Shown in pieces: positions 26,997 through 34,603 of a stretch of 64,000 bases of DNA. Made by a program: the position numbers and the translations under genes. This DNA is from Saprospiraceae bacterium (GTDB taxonomy: Bacteria > Bacteroidota > Bacteroidia > Chitinophagales > Saprospiraceae). Below the pieces are notes generated by a model. That model did no database searches. It worked only from the letters and a program-made list of their open reading frames with translations, and had not been told where the DNA came from. The DNA lies in the NCBI GenBank assembly GCA_021604865.1, contig BQJU01000005.1, positions 1 through 64,000 on the forward strand. The letters run 5' to 3'. Every line of letters begins with the position of its first letter. Positions within the stretch are counted from its first letter, which is position 1.

Positions 26997-28451
26997 TCAA
27001 TCCCGAATCACTTTAATCAGTGTACCTTTAGTGATGGGGCCATTTAGTTCCATGCCGTTCAGGATTGCTAATTCTTCATGTCGGTTAGTGGGCATTTTTG
27101 CGGCTTGCAAGGCCTGCTGGAAGGTACCACTTTTAGTGACGGTTTCTATTTTGATACGCTCTGGCTGCCGGTTGAGTTTGCTGGGATCATTGAGTGTATT
27201 AAAGCGGGTCATTGTATTCAAAAAAGTAGAACGGTAAGTATTAAAATCAGGGCGTAAACTGAGTCCCATAATTTTATAGATCATCCCATTGTATTCAATC
27301 AAATAGGTTAGGGTGCGAACAGGCTCTTGTTGTTGCTGTTGAGTTTGGGCATCCTGTTGTTGTACCTGGTCAGCGGTCATTTCCAGTGCGGACAGGCCAT
27401 TGACGTTTAGTTTCCGCGAGTCGACCATTTGCAGCTGAAATTGTTCTAGTGTAGCTTGAGCAGCAGCATCCAACGTTTTTTCCTGTGCCAGGGTCAGGAG
27501 CATCAAGGCTTTGCCATCTTTTGGTGCCATTTGCACCTGGATAGGTGAATTTTCAAAAAGCCAGTTGGCTGGTACTGGAAACTGGAATTTCAATTCGGGG
27601 TGGTAAAAATTATCGTTTTCAAGATATCCCTGCCGTGGGTCTTCACCATACACCAGTCCGTCGATCATACGCAGATAACTATTTCGATTGACCTTAAACT
27701 GGGTGGATTTTACTTTTTCCTGCCATTTGTCTGCCAGGGCATCTACTTTGACATTGCGATCTGCCGGATCGGGGTGGGTGGATAGGAAAGTGGGAATACG
27801 TCCTTCCGGCCCGCCACTCAGGCGACTCAGGGTATTAAAGAACCCCGCCATTTCGTGTGCGTCATAACCGATCTTGGTAGAATATTCTACCCCCAGGCGA
27901 TCAGATTCGCTCTCATTGTCACGGCCAAATTTCAAAAATAACAACCCAACACCTTGATTGGCTAGGTCACCAAATTGACGAAAATCCTCTGAGAGCACCA
28001 TCCCTGCTACCAGTCCCACCTGAGCCAGAATTTGTTTGCTGTATTGACGGGCAGAGTGTCGTGCGGTAATATGACCGATTTCATGTCCCAGCACACCGGC
28101 AAATTCGGCTTCATTATTAAAGTGGGCCATGATGCCCCGGGTGAAATAGACAAAACCTCCGGGCAGTGCAAAAGCATTAACTACCGGCGAATCCAGAATT
28201 TTAAATTCGTATTTCAACTCTGGCCGGTGGGATGTTTTTGCCATCATTTGCCCTTTTTCATTGATAAAGGCTTGCATGGCTTCACTTTCATAAACACCAA
28301 ACTGGGCCTGGATACTTGGGTCGGATTCCTGGCCCATCGCTATCTCCTGGCTCTCCGATAATAACATGAGTTGTTTTTTTCCCGTAACGGGATTGACTGC
28401 ACAGCCGTGTAAGAGCAAACAGATTGGAAGGAGTAACAGTAACTTTCTCAT
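26997..28451 (-). CDS. M48 family zinc metalloprotease lipoprotein (BepA/LoiP-like)
   Basis: 484 aa from the ATG at 28451. A lipobox LLHGC places lipidated Cys17 after a leucine-rich signal peptide. The zinc motif HEIGH is at residues 123-127, followed by ESESDRLG with the third ligand Glu. The start NPVTGKKQLML is typical of the YggG/LoiP/BepA group, which degrades or assists misfolded outer-membrane proteins. The C-terminal 60 residues (RIKIETVTKSGTFQQAL ... IKVIRD) look like a LysM-type or P-loop-free beta-alpha domain found at the end of many Bacteroidota M48 proteins. It stands alone between the LytTR regulator and the hairpin at 26951. Confidence 0.9.
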   Translation of the reverse strand: MRKLLLLLPICLLLHGCAVNPVTGKKQLMLLSESQEIAMGQESDPSIQAQFGVYESEAMQAFINEKGQMMAKTSHRPELKYEFKILDSPVVNAFALPGGFVYFTRGIMAHFNNEAEFAGVLGHEIGHITARHSARQYSKQILAQVGLVAGMVLSEDFRQFGDLANQGVGLLFLKFGRDNESESDRLGVEYSTKIGYDAHEMAGFFNTLSRLSGGPEGRIPTFLSTHPDPADRNVKVDALADKWQEKVKSTQFKVNRNSYLRMIDGLVYGEDPRQGYLENDNFYHPELKFQFPVPANWLFENSPIQVQMAPKDGKALMLLTLAQEKTLDAAAQATLEQFQLQMVDSRKLNVNGLSALEMTADQVQQQDAQTQQQQQEPVRTLTYLIEYNGMIYKIMGLSLRPDFNTYRSTFLNTMTRFNTLNDPSKLNRQPERIKIETVTKSGTFQQALQAAKMPTNRHEELAILNGMELNGPITKGTLIKVIRD

Positions 28452-28646
28452 AATTGGTATGGTTGTGTTGGTTTTTCTCATTTTGACGCCATAAAGCTGG
28501 AAAAGGGTACACTAATTTAACATTTATTATCCTGTAAATGTGCAGATTAGTCAACTGTAATTCCTCCGGCTGTTGAATTTTGGTGTTGAGATCAGGTTTG
28601 GAGCCCTTCCATTCTAAATATTTCTAAAGTTATGGTCTTTTTTGCT

Positions 28647-29345
28647 CTAGGAAAAATGCGCCCGCACCATTGAGTATCGGGAACGGCTGACTGGAATAAT
28701 TTCTTGGTTGGTGAGTTGTAAACCATAACGCCCTCCTCCTTCTATTAATATTTGAGTTGCAGAATCGAGGTTAGCAATATAAGATTTATGGATGCGTACA
28801 AAATTGGATGGTAAGAGCGTCTGAAGCTGTTGGAGTGATTTGTCGTGTAGTTTGATTTTTCCAGAAAGGGTATGGATTTCCGAGTAATGGTCTGCTCCCC
28901 GAATAAACGATATCTCTTCGATCTTTAATAAACTAATCCTCTTTTTGGTCTTGCAGGCAATAAACCGCAAGGGGGGTGTTGCCTGATAATGTGCATTTTC
29001 AAAACGATCAAAAGCTTTAGCCAGGCGCTCCTGATTAAAGGGTTTTGGGATAAAATCAAGGACCCCATAATCATAAGCCTGAATTGCTTTATCGGTATAA
29101 GCAGAAATGATCAGGGTATGAAATGCACCAGCTACACTTTCTTTCAACAAATAAAACCCATCCTTACCATTGAGGTTGAGGTCAAGCATCAATAGATCAA
29201 TCGGAAATTCGTGAATGTAGGCTCTTGCACTCTCCAGGCTTGGCCTGACATCAACTTTTTCCAAGCGTTTGCCCAGGATTTCTCTGGATAAACGCTCAAT
29301 GCGTTTGGCTAAAAGTGCTTCATCTTCCACGATAAGTAACCTCAT
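28647..29345 (-). CDS. LytTR-family response regulator
   Basis: 232 aa from the ATG at 29345, which overlaps the stop of the sensor kinase gene as ATGA; the frame is open to 29408, but the start MRLLIVEDE fits the receiver fold exactly. The receiver has the acidic pair in VEDE and the phospho-acceptor Asp55 in LMLDLNL. The C-terminal LytTR DNA-binding domain is recognisable from IEEISFIRGADHYSEIHT and FVRIHKSYIAN. LytTR regulators bind direct repeats upstream of target operons; the targets are unknown here. Coupled translation with the adjacent kinase makes a standard pair. Confidence 0.92.
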   Translation of the reverse strand: MRLLIVEDEALLAKRIERLSREILGKRLEKVDVRPSLESARAYIHEFPIDLLMLDLNLNGKDGFYLLKESVAGAFHTLIISAYTDKAIQAYDYGVLDFIPKPFNQERLAKAFDRFENAHYQATPPLRFIACKTKKRISLLKIEEISFIRGADHYSEIHTLSGKIKLHDKSLQQLQTLLPSNFVRIHKSYIANLDSATQILIEGGGRYGLQLTNQEIIPVSRSRYSMVRAHFS

Positions 29346-30502
29346 ACCTGATAAATATTGATTTTGACTTGCCAGCCTTCGGGAAGCCGTTTGGAGAATA
29401 GCTTCCATTTTCCCGGAAAATTTTCCTCCAGACGAGTTTCTACATATTTCAAACCAGTACCATTTGCATTTTTTAGATCATTACACTCACCATCGTTGTA
29501 CATGGTATATTGGACACCATTTTGAATTTCGGTTTTCTTTAGAACAAATTTTCCGCTTGTCTTGTGACCATATCCATGTGTAATACCGTTTTCTATCAAG
29601 GTATGGAAAATAGCTGGAGGCACCCTTTCTTCACCGTTAAATCCGTGAACCTCGAAGCCAAATTGTGCTTCTTTCCGGAATTCCATGATACTCAGATAAT
29701 TCCGGCACATGGCTAGCTCATCCTCAATGGAAATCAGCGATTGCCCCAGAATTTTTGACACCGTTCGGAATTCATCCGCAAGTTTATCCACAAAAAGGGA
29801 TGCTTTCCTGGGTTGTTGGTCAATTAGCTCCTGTAATGACGCCAGAGAATTAAAAATAAAATGGGGCTGGATACTTTTTTTGAGCATTTGGTTTTCCAAT
29901 CGAGAAGAACGTACGAGGGCTTCCTGTCGGAGCCTGTTTTGCTGTGCAAGCTGACGACCAACAGCCAATGTCATACAAACCATAAAAAATATGATACCCA
30001 AAAAATATCCAAGTGAGATGACATGCTGTTCATGGTCCAGATAGTTAAGCAATGCAAAACCGCTTAATCCCAGTAAACTAAAAATACTTCCATCCATACG
30101 ATGATAGGCACCATAAGCGGCAAAAGCAAAGGCCACTGGCGTGACTATTGAAGAAAGAGGAATACCAGTATAATAGATAATGAAAAGAAAGGGTATGCAC
30201 AACAATAGAAATTGGTTCCGATAGGGAATGGAGAACTCATAGGCCAAAAATGCTAAAATGGCCGTATTGCCAATATAAAATGAAAGCAACTTCGCCCATT
30301 TTTCTGCTTCTCCAATCAACCCAAAATCCAGATAAGGCACCTCGGATAGAAAGGTGATCTTCCCCGCATGACCGATACAACATAAACTAAAAAAAAGATA
30401 AGAAACCTTGCGACTGAAACCGAAATAAAAAACTAGATAAAACAGCGCAGCTGTCAGGAATACGCCCGCAATGAAAATCAGGTGATTAGTCGTTGGGTCC
30501 AT
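29342..30502 (-). CDS. LytS-type sensor histidine kinase (His_kinase family)
   Basis: 386 aa. The first 190 residues hold about seven hydrophobic helices, a 7TM-type input module without an obvious periplasmic domain. The phosphorylated histidine lies in SIQPHFIFNSLASL near residue 210, the HPK7-type signature. The catalytic domain is shorter than usual, with VPPAIFHTLIENGITHGYG as N-box and NGTGLKYVETRL as G-box. It is the cognate kinase for the overlapping LytTR regulator. The signal is unknown; membrane-embedded input suggests a lipid or small hydrophobic ligand or membrane state. Confidence 0.9.
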   Translation of the reverse strand: MDPTTNHLIFIAGVFLTAALFYLVFYFGFSRKVSYLFFSLCCIGHAGKITFLSEVPYLDFGLIGEAEKWAKLLSFYIGNTAILAFLAYEFSIPYRNQFLLLCIPFLFIIYYTGIPLSSIVTPVAFAFAAYGAYHRMDGSIFSLLGLSGFALLNYLDHEQHVISLGYFLGIIFFMVCMTLAVGRQLAQQNRLRQEALVRSSRLENQMLKKSIQPHFIFNSLASLQELIDQQPRKASLFVDKLADEFRTVSKILGQSLISIEDELAMCRNYLSIMEFRKEAQFGFEVHGFNGEERVPPAIFHTLIENGITHGYGHKTSGKFVLKKTEIQNGVQYTMYNDGECNDLKNANGTGLKYVETRLEENFPGKWKLFSKRLPEGWQVKINIYQV

Positions 30503-30583
30503 AAATAGAAAATTGGTCGTTAATCATTTTGTTTTAATAACGAACAATGATTAACGACCTGTTGCCTACTGCCTTGTAAAAAA

Positions 30584-31024
30584 CTATCCTTTTGTCCCTA
30601 ATTCTTCCCGGTGGAATATTTTATTCACAATTTTCCATTCTCCTTCCACTTTAAGCAGATTGAAAAAATCAATAAATTTGAAATGGCGGTTGGGATACAA
30701 AATCTCTACACAAGCGCTGGCTACTCCACCGGCAATTTGAATATAGCGAATACTAGTAAGTCGGGTGGCCCCTTCCGGACTGGGTTTTATCCTTTCCAGA
30801 AACTGATCAATGGGTAATTCGGTATATCCATCATCGGTCATAAATTTGAGTTCAGCCTGAGGATGGAATGCTTTTGCAACCATTTCGGCATCACCTTTTG
30901 TGCCTCCTTCAAGGTAATAATTGACGGCTTTTTCCACACCCTGAATGTCGGAGATTTCTTGTGCAGCAAGCGGGGTGGTGGAACCGATAATTGCCAAACA
31001 AAATAGAATTAATACATTTTTCAT
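30584..31024 (-). CDS. Exported NTF2-like protein (lumazine-binding-like)
   Basis: 146 aa from the ATG at 31024, which yields a signal peptide MKNVLILFCLAIIGS with cleavage near PLAAQ. The mature protein has the cone-shaped NTF2 fold pattern: helix VEKAVNYYLEGGTKGDAEM, then strands ending VASACVEILYP, FFNLLKVEGEWKIVNKIFH. This is the putative lumazine-binding group common in Bacteroidota. No catalytic residue is evident; these proteins may bind small ligands. It lies 80 bp upstream-to-downstream from the LytS kinase in the same direction but with a separate leader, so co-transcription is unsure. Confidence 0.8.
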   Translation of the reverse strand: MKNVLILFCLAIIGSTTPLAAQEISDIQGVEKAVNYYLEGGTKGDAEMVAKAFHPQAELKFMTDDGYTELPIDQFLERIKPSPEGATRLTSIRYIQIAGGVASACVEILYPNRHFKFIDFFNLLKVEGEWKIVNKIFHREELGTKG

Positions 31025-31283
31025 AAATAAACGAGTTGTTGGTAAAAGAAAGTCATCCGGATTCCTTTCGTTATACATGAAGTATTTTATGTTGTGCAAA
31101 GTAAGCTATGCAAGGTAAGCCTGGTGTTCTTTTTTCGTGAACTGCACACTGGGCACGGGAATGGTAGACCGTCGGCTATGAAAAGAATAATTATCTGAAA
31201 TCGCCCTCAACTTGTCGAAATAAAGCGAACATTTTCCGAAATTGAGGTATATTGATAATATACAAAAACCAACTTATCAAATC

Positions 31284-31610
31284 ATGGGACTAATTATTTC
31301 AATTCTTGTCAATGCAGTTGCTTTTTTTGTCGGTGCTCAAATCCTGAAAGGGGTTACCATCAAAAACTTTGCCCAGGCCATAATTGTGGCTATTGTTGTG
31401 GCCTTTTTAAACTTTACGCTGGGCACGGTGCTTAAAGTTGTTTCTTTAGGTATCCTTACTTTGGGACTTTTTACGCTTTTGCTGGATGCTATCCTAATTC
31501 TGGTTGCCGACTATTTTTTGAAAGGTTTATCCGTTAAAAGTTTCTGGTGGGCCCTGGGGCTGGCGGCTATTGTTGCTGTTGTAGATGCTATACTTGGACA
31601 AGTCCTTTAG
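31284..31610 (+). CDS. Small membrane protein of the PF04020 (phage holin family IV-like) group
   Basis: 108 aa from the ATG at 31284. Four hydrophobic helices cover almost the entire length: MGLIISILVNAVAFFVGAQ, then FAQAIIVAIVVAFLNFTLG, LGLFTLLLDAILILVADYF and WALGLAAIVAVVDAIL. This is the DUF360/phage holin family IV-like group found widely in bacteria outside phages, with an unknown housekeeping role. The stop overlaps that of the convergent GNAT gene by four bases. Confidence 0.8.
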   Translation: MGLIISILVNAVAFFVGAQILKGVTIKNFAQAIIVAIVVAFLNFTLGTVLKVVSLGILTLGLFTLLLDAILILVADYFLKGLSVKSFWWALGLAAIVAVVDAILGQVL

Positions 31611-32140
31611 TGTACGTTTTCAGCAGTCAACACCCAAAGATTTACTTCCTGCTCGAAGTTAAGTGTGCCAGGAATAGTGGTATGTTTTTTTAGGAAGGTA
31701 AACCCAGTTTTTTCCAGGGTTTTATTGGGTGCTGGATTCAATGCATAAGGCTCACAATACAACTTTTTCAACTGGAGGCTTTTGAAAAAAAAGGGCACGG
31801 TCATCTTAACCAAATTGTGGCCGATGCCCTTTTTTCTGGTATGCTTATGCCATAAATGCAGGTGCATATATGCCTCTTCACCAAAAATGATTTTATTGAC
31901 ATTGCAATGGCCGATTGCCTGTTGATCAACTTCCCAAATCATACAATAAGATTGTTTCTTCTCTACAGTTTGGTTCACCTGAGCTAATAACATCTCGCTT
32001 AGTCCTGCTCTGGTGGGCAATTTTTTCAAATCTACACCCATGCCAAGCAAATGATCAGGATCGGATTCCAGCCAATAATTAACAATGAGGTCAATGTCTC
32101 TTTCTTGCAATTCTCTTACGGATAAGGTATGTTGGTCCAT
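31607..32140 (-). CDS. GNAT family N-acetyltransferase
   Basis: 177 aa. GNAT signatures are the N-terminal strand LSVRELQERDIDLI, the acetyl-CoA binding stretch WHKHTRKKGIGHNLV (R/Q-x-x-G-x-G/A form) and a C-terminal LEKTGFTFLKKH typical of the RimJ-like side of the family. It would transfer an acetyl group from acetyl-CoA to an amine; the substrate is not predictable. It is followed (upstream in transcription) by the SIMPL-like gene 18 bp away and converges with the small membrane protein gene with a four-base stop overlap. Confidence 0.85.
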   Translation of the reverse strand: MDQHTLSVRELQERDIDLIVNYWLESDPDHLLGMGVDLKKLPTRAGLSEMLLAQVNQTVEKKQSYCMIWEVDQQAIGHCNVNKIIFGEEAYMHLHLWHKHTRKKGIGHNLVKMTVPFFFKSLQLKKLYCEPYALNPAPNKTLEKTGFTFLKKHTTIPGTLNFEQEVNLWVLTAENVH

Positions 32141-32158
32141 GTGATTTATTTCAGCAGG

Positions 32159-33112
32159 CTAATTTCCAATTTCAAGTTTTTTGACCTCACCGGTGGGAGT
32201 GATCAAAAGGTATTCTTTTTTAGGTTCTGGGGTTACAACTTTTTCCCGTTTGATGCTCACCTTCAATTCATACAATACCTGAATAACCGGTTCTACAATA
32301 ATTGGATTGATCACAAAATCGAAAGATTTATCGATGATCGGTTGATAATATTGTGTTGTAGATTTGCTTGCTGTATTTACAGTTGCAGGTTTTTTCAGAT
32401 TTAGTGATGCATTGGAAAATGCCTGATAGGATCTATACATCTCTACAGGATAAAAAACGCTGAAACCATCGGCAAGATTCTTTTCAAAAACCGTTAGATC
32501 GGTGCCCAATATTTCTTGATAATGTTTCAATTTCTCATCCATCAGGGTTTTTGCTTTACTGCTCAATTCTCTTTTCTTTTGTTCCAAACTGTCCGCAACA
32601 TAGTCCACTTTTACCAGGTCATAAATTTCTGATTGCGCACAAATCGTTATGAGCTCTTCTAAAAAATCAGGATCGGTATATTGGATGTGCAGGTTCTTTT
32701 TCAATTCGAATCCCTGAGGAATTTCATTGTACGTTTTTTTGCTGAAGACCTTTTTTTCTACCTCATATTCATAGACCGGAACAAAGGAAATCATATCTAC
32801 AAAAAAGGTGACCTCCGGTTTTGCTTTCACTGATTTTTCAACATTGTTTATTCTTTCATCCATTAAACTATTCACAGCATCCGCCGTTTCACCAATTTGT
32901 GTAAGGCTGAAAATAGCCACATAAGCATCGGCTTCCACATTGCTCAACCCTCTGACCTCCAGCATCAGATCACTATTTGAGGGAAGGTTAACGTTGATGT
33001 CTTTATCAGAAAAATGTATTTGATTTTGATAGTTGACATTGCCGGAAACTTGTGCAAGTAGGTTATTAGCGAAAGCCAGGAGGACAATTAATATGCAGAT
33101 TTCTTTTATCAT
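32159..33112 (-). CDS. Exported SIMPL-like (DUF541-type) protein
   Basis: 317 aa with signal peptide (hydrophobic 3-19, cleavage near NLLAQ). Residues 45-290 resemble the SIMPL fold: an opening LEVRGLSNVEADAYVAIFSLTQ, long helices with ETADAVNSLMDERINNVEK, then strands near IPQGFELKKNLHIQYTD and helix KKRELSSKAKTLMDEKL. SIMPL proteins are periplasmic with poorly known roles. The divergence is high, so this is a tentative call. It lies 18 bp from the GNAT gene and 9 bp downstream of the CPBP gene, suggesting one transcript of three. Confidence 0.55.
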   Translation of the reverse strand: MIKEICILIVLLAFANNLLAQVSGNVNYQNQIHFSDKDINVNLPSNSDLMLEVRGLSNVEADAYVAIFSLTQIGETADAVNSLMDERINNVEKSVKAKPEVTFFVDMISFVPVYEYEVEKKVFSKKTYNEIPQGFELKKNLHIQYTDPDFLEELITICAQSEIYDLVKVDYVADSLEQKKRELSSKAKTLMDEKLKHYQEILGTDLTVFEKNLADGFSVFYPVEMYRSYQAFSNASLNLKKPATVNTASKSTTQYYQPIIDKSFDFVINPIIVEPVIQVLYELKVSIKREKVVTPEPKKEYLLITPTGEVKKLEIGN

Positions 33113-33121
33113 AATGAGTTA

Positions 33122-33856
33122 TTATTGATTAGCTGAAGTGCGCTGCTTATCCCAGGTAGATACAACATAAATCCAAACAACCAGACAGATGCCAAAAATA
33201 ATCCACCGCTGGTTATCCGTAAATCCACCTTTTAATAATAGATTGTAACTCATAATACTACCCAACAAGTGAAAACAGGCAACCGATAAAACGGACTTTG
33301 TGGTATCCGTAATCTTTTCAAACCCCCAACTAGCAAAAATCAGGATGCCCAGAAAACTTAAATGCTCGCTAATATTACTTGAACTTATGCTGAAATTAAG
33401 GTGCCAGATATACCACAAAACACCAATTATGACCGATCGGGTGATTGGATTCAGTTTTTCTGCCTTTAACTCATCCAGCAGGTATCCTCTCCATCCTAAC
33501 TCTTCCAGGATCACATAGCCAATAGAAAAAAGCCCCACCAGAAAGCCATAATAATGTGCATTGAGCTCCAGGGTGTTTTCTATGCCGATCCCGGTGAATA
33601 AAACCAGTGGAAGCAGGATCATGCCAATGCTTTTTAATCTGGATGTTCCAAAAAAAGTAATTTCTCTTTTAGGTCTGAAAATGAAAATGATTATTAGCGC
33701 CCCTATAGCCGGGCCGAGGCCTTCGGCCAGGTATTTAAAGACAGTGAGCCCGCCTCCCAGTTCCAGATCGGTATACCAGGCCGGCGGATTGATGCGGAAG
33801 AGGTAGGATAGGCCAATAGCGATACCATAGAATAGTAGGATTCTGACGGGCTTCAT
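33122..33856 (-). CDS. CPBP family intramembrane metalloprotease
   Basis: 244 aa with about seven to eight membrane helices. The family motifs are VILEELGWRGYLL (EExxxR, the glutamates and Arg of the active site), followed by GVLWYIWHLNF (FxxxH-type motif) and a third helix VACFHLLGSIMSYN with the last His/Asn. CPBP (Rce1-like) enzymes cleave peptides within the membrane; some protect against or process bacteriocins. First gene of the likely trio with the SIMPL-like and GNAT genes. Divergent from the BlaI/BlaR1-like operon. Confidence 0.88.
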   Translation of the reverse strand: MKPVRILLFYGIAIGLSYLFRINPPAWYTDLELGGGLTVFKYLAEGLGPAIGALIIIFIFRPKREITFFGTSRLKSIGMILLPLVLFTGIGIENTLELNAHYYGFLVGLFSIGYVILEELGWRGYLLDELKAEKLNPITRSVIIGVLWYIWHLNFSISSSNISEHLSFLGILIFASWGFEKITDTTKSVLSVACFHLLGSIMSYNLLLKGGFTDNQRWIIFGICLVVWIYVVSTWDKQRTSANQ

Positions 33857-33967
33857 TTTTCATGCTTTTTGCTGTCAACGATTGTTTGCCAAAGTACGGA
33901 TTATCCCAAACATAAAAAACATGAGTCATCCCTGGAAACCTTACTGTGAGCATAATGCAAAAATAAA

Positions 33968-33983
33968 TACGATAAACATCGTA
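33968..33983. promoter_or_regulatory. Operator palindrome 1 (predicted BlaI-type site)
   Basis: Perfect palindrome TACGAT-AAAC-ATCGTA. It shares the TACGAN-N4-NTCGTA pattern with two further sites, starting 30 and 57 bp downstream, all ahead of the blaI-like gene. BlaI/MecI dimers bind TACA-type inverted repeats of similar length. Confidence 0.75.
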
Positions 33984-33990
33984 CTAAAAC

Positions 33991-34021
33991 TTGCATCTAC
34001 GAGAACTATCGTATATATTTG
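33991..34021 (+). promoter_or_regulatory. Promoter of the blaI-blaR1-like operon
   Basis: TTG at 33991-33993 (-33 element) and TATATTTG at 34014-34021 (exact TAnnTTTG -7 element) are separated by 20 bp, a good Bacteroidota housekeeping promoter. Operator 2 fills the spacer and operator 3 begins 4 bp after the -7 box, so bound repressor would block polymerase. Confidence 0.7.
33998..34013. promoter_or_regulatory. Operator palindrome 2 (predicted BlaI-type site)
   Basis: TACGAG-AACT-ATCGTA has one mismatch between its arms. It lies entirely between the -33 and -7 boxes of the operon promoter. Confidence 0.72.
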
Positions 34022-34024
34022 CCC

Positions 34025-34040
34025 TACGATGATCGTCGTA
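34025..34040. promoter_or_regulatory. Operator palindrome 3 (predicted BlaI-type site)
   Basis: TACGAT-GATC-GTCGTA, with an outer C/G pair, has one mismatch between its arms. It covers the expected transcription start. Confidence 0.72.
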
Positions 34041-34097
34041 GTTTTGAAAAACAGTGGTTTTTGCCCGAAGACGTAAGCGCAAGCGATGTGCAGCAGG

Positions 34098-34185
34098 TTC
34101 CGATTTTTAATCGGAAAGCCCGCAGGGCCGAGCGAATAGCGAGCTGCGAAACGTAGCGACCCTGTCCGACCTTAGAAGGACAGGG
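34098..34185 (+). other. Structured leader with four tandem hairpins
   Basis: Four hairpins follow each other in the untranslated leader of the blaI-like gene: TTCCGATT/AATCGGAA (34098-34116), GCCC/GGGC (34118-34128), GCTGCG/CGTAGC with one G-U (34143-34157) and CCCTGTCC/GGACAGGG (34160-34185). No U-run follows, and the ATG is 40 bp further on. It may be a leader RNA structure or a REP/MITE-like dispersed element that landed between promoter and gene. Confidence 0.6.
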
Positions 34186-34225
34186 ATGCGCCCAAAAGCA
34201 AAATACCAAAAAAAAGTACAAACTT

Positions 34226-34603
34226 ATGCAAAGGAAACCTACCGATGCGGAACTGGAAGTACTACAGATATTGTGGACGTATGGCCCAAACAGTGTTCGC
34301 TTTGTCAACACGGAGCTGAGCAAAAACCGGGAGGTTGTGTATACCACAACGCTGAAAATGATGCAGGTCATGACGGAGAAGGGCTTCCTCAAACGTGACA
34401 CGGCACAGCGGACACACCTCTACGAAGCTACTATTTCCAAGGAGATGGTCCAGGAAAGCATGGTCAACAAGATGGTCGACACCGTATTTCAGGGCTCTAC
34501 CCTGAAGCTGGTGATGCAGGCATTGGGCCATGAAAAAACCAGCTCGAAAGATCTGGAAGCCATCAAAAAAATCATTCACAACCTAGAAAATGATCAACAA
34601 TGA
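34226..34603 (+). CDS. blaI: BlaI/MecI/CopY family transcriptional repressor
   Basis: 125 aa, usual length. The N-terminal winged helix reads PTDAELEVLQILWTYGP, then recognition-helix region VVYTTTLKMMQVMTEKGFL, as in BlaI/MecI. The C-terminal part (EMVQESMVNKMVDTVFQGS) is the dimerisation helix. In beta-lactamase systems the repressor is cleaved after the membrane protease BlaR1 senses antibiotic. Here its stop overlaps the start of the BlaR1-like gene (ATGA, 34600-34603), giving translational coupling. Three TACGA/TCGTA palindromes over the promoter imply autoregulation. No beta-lactamase is in the window, so the target signal is unknown. Confidence 0.92.
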   Translation: MQRKPTDAELEVLQILWTYGPNSVRFVNTELSKNREVVYTTTLKMMQVMTEKGFLKRDTAQRTHLYEATISKEMVQESMVNKMVDTVFQGSTLKLVMQALGHEKTSSKDLEAIKKIIHNLENDQQ

